From Ulota crispa (taxonomy: Eukaryota > Streptophyta > Bryopsida > Orthotrichales > Orthotrichaceae), in NCBI GenBank assembly GCA_963920765.1, contig OY987244.1, forward strand, positions 10,480,501 to 10,544,500: a stretch of DNA of 64,000 nt, given 5' to 3'. Shown one piece after another: positions 56,104-64,000 of the stretch. Below the pieces are notes generated by a model. It worked only from the letters and a program-made list of their open reading frames with translations. It made no database searches and was not told the origin of the DNA. Position 1 is the first letter of the stretch. Every line of letters starts with the position of its first letter. The position numbers were made by a program, and so were the translations under genes.

Positions 56104-57467
56104 TGAATAGTTTTGAAGCTTATGTTATATTTGTGATGTTGAATCTAGCAACACAATTACATATTGTTGTATGTAATAGATTACAATACTTTCTATATAA
56201 AGAATAATACAACAAAAAATATGACCTTTTTTATATACGGCTTTTTTGGCCGCTAACTTTGATTGGTTGAGAGAGTGTTGTGCTGGAACTTCTAGTGACT
56301 TATTGTTAACTGCCAATGAAGCAACTCAACCTGATTGGTTGAAAGAAAGTATTGTGGTGTAACTTCTACTAGCCCATTATACTTCATTGTTAACCACCAC
56401 ATGAATCATGGAGCTACTTGCTTTGTTGGCTAAAAGAGAATGTAAAAAAATAATGTAGAAGGTGCAACTTCCAATAATCTTCTATTATGAGAATGTTTCC
56501 TAGGTTGAAATTTGATGAGGAGGAATAAGGGGGTAGTTGCAAGAAACACTTGCCTTGCTTTTTGTCCCCTTGCTGCATGGCATGTGGTTTTAGGGGTGTA
56601 TCTTTTGCTTACCAACTTCTTTTCACGTGAAAATTTAGAGGAAGGTTCACACTGAAGTTATTGACCTATTGTGTTTTTTTAGGCTTTTGTAAAAATCATT
56701 CACTAATATTAAATGGACCTTGATGGCATGTCTACCTTTGCTGTTTTGAGGGTTTTCAGTACTGCATTGAGGCAAAAAAAAGTAATTTGGTGCTACAAAT
56801 TTGGAAAGTTGTTCATTATTGAACATTACATGGATTGGTAGAGGGGTTTTAGAAAAATGTAAATTATATGCCCTCCACTTTCCCTCAAAGTGGACATCCA
56901 TTGGACATGCTTTAGTGCATAGAAACAAACATTTTTCAAAACATGTTTGCATCAGTCTGTGCCCCTCACAAGGTGCCCAAATGGCTATTTTTTGTTATAA
57001 TTTTCAGATTTTTCTTGTATTTACTAAAATTGAAAAGGTAGCAGCCTTGAACTTCAGCTAATTACTGGTGCAAAGGCCTCTAGAGTACTATTGTATTGTT
57101 ATTGGCACTACGTAGTACCACTAACCATTGACATCATCTGAGGGTGTGATTTTTTTTTCATCCATTCATTGAATTGCCATTATTGATAATTGGTCTTCCT
57201 AAATGACATGCCACGTGCTTTGTTCTCAATAGATCTAGGATGGGAGGGACGGTTCAGATTTCCACCGCAAGGATACTATGTAGTACTTGCACTACTAGTA
57301 GCACTGTCTAATGTTACACCCAAAAAAAGACATTTTTATCAAAATTGTGAAGTGTTTCTTGCAACTATCCAGGGCCAGATTAACTAAGACTGAACTCGGA
57401 TTTAAAATGAGCAATTCCTTCACTACCCTGGAAACCTTGTCTTTTGATGGTACTATATCTAGCATAG
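56104..57467. other. No gene seen
   Basis: Non-coding, AT-rich. It includes two more copies of the GGTTGARAGARWGTRTTGTGG motif (56265-56400). Confidence 0.4.
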
Positions 57468-57530
57468 AATTTGTTTATTGCAAGGATCTTGTTACCTCTG
57501 TTTGCACAACGAGTACCTATACTAGTGTAT
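57468..57530 (+). repeat. Dispersed 60-bp repeat R3, copy 2
   Basis: TTTATTGCAAGGATCTTG, then ACCTCTGTTTGCACAACG and AGTACCTATACTAGTGT, matching 56038-56103. Confidence 0.55.
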
Positions 57531-59095
57531 TAATATAAAATTTGAAACAAAAGTCATACGTCTTCTAGATTTGGTTAGAGATGAAGAATTGATAATTTTG
57601 GAAAATGGACTTGAAACACGATGACCTCATTGCATTGATTTTTGAGACTTTTCTTTTTATCCTTTGATCTATTAGAACTCATTTTTTCAAAAATAATTTT
57701 TGAACTGAAACCAATTTGGAAATGTTTTCACAAATTTTGATTTCCTTCATTTTTCCAGCAATGTCAATTGGGCTATTAAATAGTGTGATTTCATAATCAA
57801 GGTACTTCTAGTAATAAAAAATAACAATTGAAAAGAAAAAGTGTATACTAAAAACTTTTTTGCTTATAATTAAGTTTTTGAGAAAATTTGAAGTACATTC
57901 ATATATTTTGCCACATTTTAGGAAGAATCTTTGTAATTTTCAAAATTGTAAAAACACCCCGTAGAGTTCAAATGTATTGTGGTACAATTGTACTATGACC
58001 AACAAGGACACACCCACCCTAGCGACCAATTATATGTGATTTGAATTCATCTCTCCTTTGCTTATGTATTTTACTATTAAGCCATTTTCGCACTTTTGAT
58101 ATGTATGCTTTTTAATGCTCATACATATTTGCAAATTTGCATACTTGCAAGTCCATTTTTACAAATGAAAGATATGCTTGTGATAAACTAAGAGTTTGCA
58201 AACTTGACTGTTGAAGCATTGCATTTAGCGTAAGCAAACTCAATATATCACTACACTATAGGTGTTTTATTGAAACCTTATGTTACACGACACTGTAGGT
58301 GTTTTATTGAAACCTTATGTTACAAATTAGTAACTTGAAACATCAAAATACTCAAATAAAATAATAATCTATAACTTTATAAAAGAATCCCATAATCCCA
58401 TTTTGGATGAAAAGAAGAGAGTAAATCATTTTGTAATATTCTAGTGGTTGTTACAAAGAATGGCATCATAGCCCCTACAAAAGTAATGACAAGAAAAGCA
58501 ATGGGTGAATTTTCAAATAAAGGGGAGCACCTTGCTATCACAAAAACGCATGATGTTACCATAGTAGCTGCATGAATCTAAGAAGATATTGGAGTGGGCT
58601 ACTCTTTTTCTTACGTCCCATAAGGCCAATAAAGAATATTTTAGAGCATTAGGTAATAAGCTAACGAGCCTAGCAAGAGTAGGGAATGTATCTTCCACTT
58701 ATGAAATAGAGACTCTCCCAAGAATCTTACGAATGCCGCTGCGTCCCTAACAACTAAGATGTTTTTTTTCTTTTATACATGAGACACCGTCTTAGCTCCA
58801 TCCCAACGCTTTTTGCAAGTATAGATATATTTTGCAAAGTGCAGCTATGAGTCACATTCCATGTATGTAGTACAATAGTTCAACAAGTTGCACTATTTAC
58901 ATTCTCTTTCTATATACATAAAGGAATCCCATTTTGGATGAAAAGTAAAATAGAGTAGAGTAACAATAACGTATGACGAATCACTGCAAGTTACACCACT
59001 CACTGCAAGTTACACCACAACACTCTCTTTTATTTGCTTCACTAGATGTTAACAACATGTTATTAGCAGTTGCACCACAACTTTCTCTAGGCCAA
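57531..59095. other. No gene seen; contains a short tandem duplication
   Basis: At 58253-58326 a unit of about 37 bp (CACTRTAGGTGTTTTATTGA, then AACCTTATGTTAC) occurs twice. Otherwise unremarkable AT-rich sequence. Confidence 0.5.
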
Positions 59096-59262
59096 AAGGG
59101 GGCACAAGGATAGGGGGCACAAGATAGGGAGGCATGGAGATGGGGGGCTTGGGGATAGGGGGACACAGGGATAGGGGGATAGGAGGACACGGGGAAGTGG
59201 GACATAGGGATGGGAGGGCACAAAGATGGGGGGCATGGAGATGGGGGGCACGGGGATAAGAT
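59096..59262 (+). repeat. G-rich minisatellite (possible G-quadruplex)
   Basis: Degenerate repeats of about 13-14 bp of the type GATGGGGGGCACRG, with more than ten runs of three to six G on the plus strand. It stands out sharply from the AT-rich neighbourhood and can form several G-quadruplexes. Confidence 0.85.
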
Positions 59263-59275
59263 TGCTATTGCAACA

Positions 59276-59330
59276 ATTTGTTTATTGCAAGGATATTTTT
59301 ATTGCCTCTGTTGGTACAACGGGTATGTAA
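59276..59330 (+). repeat. Dispersed 60-bp repeat R3, copy 3
   Basis: TTGTTTATTGCAAGGATA, then GCCTCTGTTGGTACAACG and AAACTAGTATACTT, directly after the G-rich tract. Confidence 0.6.
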
Positions 59331-59931
59331 ACTAGTATACTTAATAAAAAAATCACAAAAAGCTCAACCTCCCAACCATAGAAAAGGTTTATTTTTCAAA
59401 AGAAAAATAGACCTCCTCACCCTTTGAGCTCTATCTTATATCATCAAATTTATTACAAACATTAGTGTTTAGGGAGAATTTTTTGCTTCAGCAGCAGAAA
59501 TCCGGCATTTCCTAGTTTCAATGGGATTTTTCCTAGCATGCATAAGTTATTTCTTGAAAAATTTCTATACTTCTATTGTAATCTACTACAACTAGATTTT
59601 TTGGAAAAAAATGGCCAGTTTTTAATCCATTACTTTCAAGTTTCAACCAATGTTTTTGCAATTTCAATTGGTTGACACTACACTAACTGCCAGTTCTCCC
59701 CAAACATTGACAAACACTATCAATCTTTTAGATAGGCTAACTTCTTTATCTAACATTAGCTTTTGATTCTTTTCCCCAATTCTTTATATAATTAGATAGA
59801 TTGTTGGCGGGTTCTCACATATTTGTGTGCATACGTGCAAAGTTCAAAGTCCACTCTAAGGGGTGTGGAGCGCTTGCAGTGCAAGAGCGAGCTTGGAAGC
59901 GCAGGAAGTGAAGGGAGGCAGTTCTGCAGCA

Positions 59932-60072
59932 ATGGAGCTTGGCAATTGGATTTTCACAACAACGGGCAGGATTTCCAGAAGACACAAGCATCGTCAACGC
60001 AACAAGGCAATGCCGATGATGCCGCCAGCCATGTACAACCCATCGCCGGCGCCTATGGAAAGAAACTCTTGA
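59932..60072 (+). CDS. Possible small protein, 46 aa, unknown
   Basis: Short frame starting at an ATG in good context (GCAGCAATGGAG), about 145 bp downstream of a TATATAA (near 59784-59792), in a GC-richer island. The product is basic in the middle (SRRHKHRQRNK) and Met/Pro-rich at the end. I recognise no family. It could be a small gene, a 5' exon or chance. Confidence 0.2.
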   Translation: MELGNWIFTTTGRISRRHKHRQRNKAMPMMPPAMYNPSPAPMERNS

Positions 60073-60447
60073 TTGTTTGGGGTCCTAAAGTAAAGGTCTT
60101 AGTTATATTTAGAATTATTCTAACCTCATATCTTAACCAATTTTGATTTTCTATTTAAAATGATCTAATCCAAAGTTGTCTAACTCCAAGTTCCAACTCT
60201 TTGTTTTTATCTAGGAGTTCTCTAATTCTAGTGTACTTTGAGTACACTTATCATCTAAGTGGATTTGACTAATCCTAGTGCACAAATCCATTATTTGAAG
60301 ATATTCATCTCCATACACTCTAGTGCACTTATCCTCTACATGGAATTTTCTAACTCTAGTGCAAAATCCACTATTCAAAAATATTTATCTCCAAGCAATC
60401 TTTGCTTATTCATTAATTTGCTTTTCACCATGAATCAGTTCATACAC

Positions 60448-60600
60448 CAATGCATTCATCCATCAGTAGTCATAACCAAGGTCATGACACCATCATCATC
60501 AATTCTTTCATCTATCAATGCATTCATCCATCAATAGTCATAACCAAGGTCGTGACACCATCATCATCAATTCTTTCATCTATCAATGCATTCATCCATC
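60448..60600 (+). repeat. 68-bp tandem repeat
   Basis: Two full units (starting 60448 and 60516) and a partial third (60584). Each begins CAATGCATTCATCCATC and contains GACACCATCATCATCAATTC. Nearly identical between units. Confidence 0.9.
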
Positions 60601-61234
60601 TATAATTGTGACAAGGGTAATGACACCCTACAAGGATACTTTTGCAATTTTGAAAAATTGTAAGGATATTCTATAGAATACAACAAAATACAAGGGTATT
60701 TTTCAAAATTTCCATGGATTTTTTAGTGGCTGCAATTCCTTGTCCTCATACTATATAATGCCCCTCCAACAAGTTCTTGAGTTCCTTAAAACTCAGCTAA
60801 ACAACAACTACTAGTGAAGAATAACAATTGAACACTTCAAAATTAATAAAATCCCATTAGGCTATTTGTTAGCAATCTCAAGACACATATCTACAAATCA
60901 TATTAAGCTTTAGGACAAGACACATCTACAAATCATGTAAAGCTTTGGGACTTGTTCTTGTTTGACAAAGTTGAAAAACGACTAGCTGATTTTCAAATAA
61001 CTCAAGAACTTGTTGGAGGGCACTTTATTGCAGGTACCATGAGGTCCACCAGAATGAGGACCGGGAAAAAAGGAAGCCAACAACTAATGAACAGCAAGAG
61101 TGTATTATTTTATCAAAAGTGTGCAAGAAATCCAGTATTTTCAAAAGACATAGCTTTGGCGTTCACAGATCAATTACTCTTACTAAGAAAAACAATAAAA
61201 AGAACTACCACTAAAAAAAGCTGTTTTATTTTAA
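60601..61234. other. No gene seen
   Basis: A 116-codon frame starting at 60952 overlaps the left end of the next element and shows no domain. Confidence 0.4.
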
Positions 61235-62158
61235 CCCCTACATGCCCAAGGAACCAGATTCTAGTGTCCAAAAAATTTCAGGAAATTTTGAAACCCTATT
61301 GAAGTTACATATTTTATTGTTTTGATGTTTTTTTTTGTGGAAAAGTTGCGCATTGAAGTTAGCTTCACCGTTCAAATTCAACTTCCTCCATATCTTATTT
61401 CATTTGTTTTTGGTAGAAGGTTAACTACAAGCATACATTTTCTATAGTGAATAGTGTCATGAATAGTGGCATGAATAGTGTAGTGAATAGTGTCATAGAG
61501 CCTATGAGAAGTTGCCACATTGAAAAGACAGGCATCAAGTTGAGCAAAAGGTGAAGATTCCCCTTGGGCACTCCCTTGGGCAATAAGGGTCTTTTCACTG
61601 AAATTTTAACATCTAACAAAATCTAAAAGTGCTTTTGGATTAGTTTCACTTGGAATGTCTTTGTTATAGAAATTAGGATCTTTTCACCGTTGAATTTTCT
61701 TTCATTCATAATGATTTTTGGTCAATAATTGAAGTTGAAAATTTCTTTGTATTAGACGGTTGCATTTTGACAGTTGCGTTGCAGGCTCATTTGTGAAATT
61801 GTGGTCATGGATTTGGAAGAGGGGCCATTGGTTTTGAAGTAACAACAATAAACACTAAAGCATCCTAAGTGTTTGTCTCCCAATTTTGTATCTACAAGTT
61901 GCCAATTTACATTAGAAGTTTTGGGCAGCTCAAAAAAAAGCAAAAAATTCTATACTCACCATTGTTCAATCACAAATATCTTAAAATCCGCGCGGCCATT
62001 TTGGATTCTTATTGGGTAGTGCCATTTAAAAACCTTGAAATTCAAGATTCAATGATTACAATTTTGTTTTGATGTTTAATAATGGTCTTACAAGGACAAT
62101 TCAAAAACTTCAGAACTACCTTCCGAAAACAAGAAAAACACCCTTGGGCATTTAGGGG
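61235..62158. mobile_element. TTAA-bounded inverted-repeat element 4 (924 bp)
   Basis: TTAA (61231-61234) | CCCCTACATGCCCAAGG ... CCTTGGGCATTTAGGGG | TTAA (62159-62162). The terminal inverted repeat is 16 of 17. Inside near 61440-61500 is a short ATGAATAGTGT repeat. No transposase is seen. Confidence 0.75.
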
Positions 62159-62162
62159 TTAA

Positions 62163-62668
62163 TAAAAATACAGTGCTTGGAACGCACAAACACAAGCCAA
62201 TTTTCCATTTGTCTATTACAAATAAAAATGTTTCAAAGAGGCAGGTAACTACTGAAACGTCACAATCATGGTTCAATTTGGTTTTGCACCCGAAACGATA
62301 TGTTCTAAAATTGTACAAAGTCTGTATGTGAATGATAATGGGTGGCAACAACTACAGAAACAAGAAAACCCTAGAGGCCTCTCAAATAGAAAAGAGCACC
62401 CACTGCAACTAATTTGCTTCTCTTCACTTTGAACCCCTACTGCAGTAAAGAAAAAAATGTTTAAAAAAAATGAAGCTAAATGAATTAATGAATTCGGGCG
62501 GCCAATCACTTTTCTGGAACATGGGCTTCTTTTACAGGTACAGATTGGCGCCACCTCGCAATCAATTTGTCGGTTTCTTAATACAATGGAGAGGAGGGGA
62601 GAAAAGTGAAGGCAAAAAAAAAGCAAATTATGAAGGAAAAGTGGATGTTGAGGAAGACAATGTGGGGC
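62163..62668. other. Downstream flank of the F-box gene
   Basis: Probable 3' UTR (minus strand) and flank. Nothing else seen. Confidence 0.4.
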
Positions 62669-63797
62669 TCATTCCAAGGTCTCCGTTGGCCACAGTTTTT
62701 TCCAGATGTTGATCTCTTCCTTGGTTTTCAGTTTCCTGATACCTCCATAAAACCCTTCTGCTTCATTGCCTTCTTCTCGGTGCAATTTTCGGTTGATGGC
62801 GGCTCGTCGCCAGCGTGAGCCCAGCGTGTACTGATTGAACTCCAACCACACCGTCTCTGCATTGCAAACCCCCAAACAATGCTTAAGTTTTAAACCTACA
62901 AAGCTCACCTTTTCTACATAACAAAAGAATCACATATATACACATAACAGTGGTTTTCAGTACCATGACTATTTCAGGGGAACCCTATCCTCTGTTAACC
63001 ATAGTGACTATCCAATGCATCCATCAACATAGTTGGAATTCTAAATATTGTTCTCAAATTTGCGCAAGACAGCATAAAGCAACAAAGACTTAACAACCAT
63101 ATGAGTTGTTCGTAGCACCCCTCAATAAGTTGAGACTCTTTGTAACCATAAGCAGGAAGGCCTTAGGATAAAAGTTACAAAAATAAATTGGAGCTACCTT
63201 TTGCCAAAAATAAAAGAGTTATTGCTGACATACTATTTGACATTTTTGGCCAAAAATTTGTTGGTCTACGGTGTCTTGCAGTATAGCATGAGGTTGCCAA
63301 CCCAAAAAAGCTAAAAACATTGCCATTCAAGAGTATGAATGTTAAAAGGGTTAAACCGTATGGGAGAACCCCACATACCAATGAAATGACAGCGGCAGTG
63401 GCGAGCATTTCCATCACAAGCCTCGGAATGTCCCACTACACCATACCACCACCCTGCAACAACAAGATTACACATCAGACCAAACCAACAATCTAGCTTT
63501 TTTATATAAAAAGCATGATCTCTCGTATTCAAAGCTTTTACCGACGCACTAGTGTTCCACTTATCTCTCAAATTAATTTCCTTCAGACCGAGAGAGAGGG
63601 CGGGAAGGTGGGTTTTACCATATGGGAACTCCTTATTCCTGCGCCATTGCACCTCAACGTGATCGCCAGGTTGCAAATCGGTCAGACAATCAGAAGCGTG
63701 CAGGTCATGGGCAGGGGTATCCAACGGTGGAGCGCGAAGTCGCTCCCACCGGACGCCCTCTTCAACCACAATTGTCCGGGGACCATGCGGTGGGTAC
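62669..63797 (-). CDS. F-box protein, At2g26850-like (3' exons, partial)
   Basis: Last three exons on the minus strand: 63619-63797, 63379-63453 and 62669-62856 (stop). Splice sites are canonical and frames join. The C-terminal domain of a plant F-box family is plain: [114 protein letters not shown]. The N-terminal F-box lies beyond the right edge. These proteins are presumed substrate receptors of SCF ubiquitin ligases, but the target is unknown. The intron upstream of 63797 holds a MITE. The first acceptor (CTGAAG|G) has a weak pyrimidine tract. Confidence 0.88.
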
Positions 63798-63863
63798 CTT
63801 CAGCCACATCAAACCAGCCAGTCACTCAATCAGTCTCGATCTTCTTTAGAATAATATAAAACA

Positions 63864-64000
63864 TCATATTAGGTAAACTGGGAAACACGGTACATTCTGG
63901 GACTTTCACCATTTCTGCCAATATGTCTTTTAGCATATCACAAAAAGACAAGCTGCAATTTCTTGTACAATAGTGACGTCTCAGTGATTGCCTCCAAGAA
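63864..64000. mobile_element. Small MITE, family L, copy 2 (partial)
   Basis: Begins ACATCATATTAGGTAAACTG and matches the right half of 39273-39526 in reverse to the window end (CCCAGAATGTACC and AGTGACGTCTCAGTGATT equivalents). It continues past the edge and lies in an F-box gene intron. Confidence 0.75.

Noticed and set aside
60420..60610. CRISPR-like array
   Set aside because: A simple 68-bp tandem repeat without spacers, in a plant nuclear genome.

Overview
This is nuclear DNA from a land plant, probably a seed-free one (bryophyte, lycophyte or fern). The evidence is AT-rich DNA with small, intron-rich genes of plant type: an SRT2-like sirtuin, a plant REXO4-like exonuclease with two N-terminal zinc fingers, an F-box protein of the At2g26850 type, and a U1 snRNA gene with plant promoter and 3' box. 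They sit 5-15 kb apart in a sea of retrotransposons and MITEs. The seed-free placement is inference, from proteins recognisably but only moderately like Arabidopsis and from the types of gypsy element.

Layout. 1-1.3 kb: decayed Ty1/copia gag-protease-integrase fragment. 2.6-23.1 kb: an old, stop-riddled Ty3/gypsy element whose integrase region ends in a PHD-type zinc finger. It is split by a second, young Ty3/gypsy element (6582-17154) with two 2161-bp LTRs in which I see no difference. Joining the host across this insertion with one target-site copy restores its reading frame. 24.7-26.3 kb: copia RT/RNase H fragment that could be the other half of the first fragment.

26.9-32.9 kb: gene-free, densely packed with MITEs, including a hAT-type element (8-bp TSD) nested in a Stowaway-type element and a Tourist-type foldback (TAA TSD). 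33.3-40.2 kb: sirtuin gene (+), its introns expanded by a tandem duplication, an 868-bp foldback and other repeats. 40.7-43.9 kb: further foldback elements. 44.4-47.5 kb: exonuclease gene (+), with a 9-bp-TSD Mutator-type MITE in intron 1. 48.5-62.2 kb: repeats, with the U1 snRNA gene (-) at 52.3-52.5 kb. 62.7-63.8 kb: 3' exons of the F-box gene (-), running off the right edge.

The host genes are unrelated housekeeping functions and do not form a cluster. The common theme is transposon activity. The most distinctive features are four elements bounded by TTAA|CCC...GGGG|TTAA, the PHD-finger gypsy polyprotein, LTRs that carry an antisense tRNA-like (Pol III) segment, and a very recent gypsy insertion whose own ORFs carry stop codons.

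Exon boundaries were read by eye from GT/AG sites and reading-frame continuity. Repeat boundaries were found by visual comparison and may be off by a few bases.
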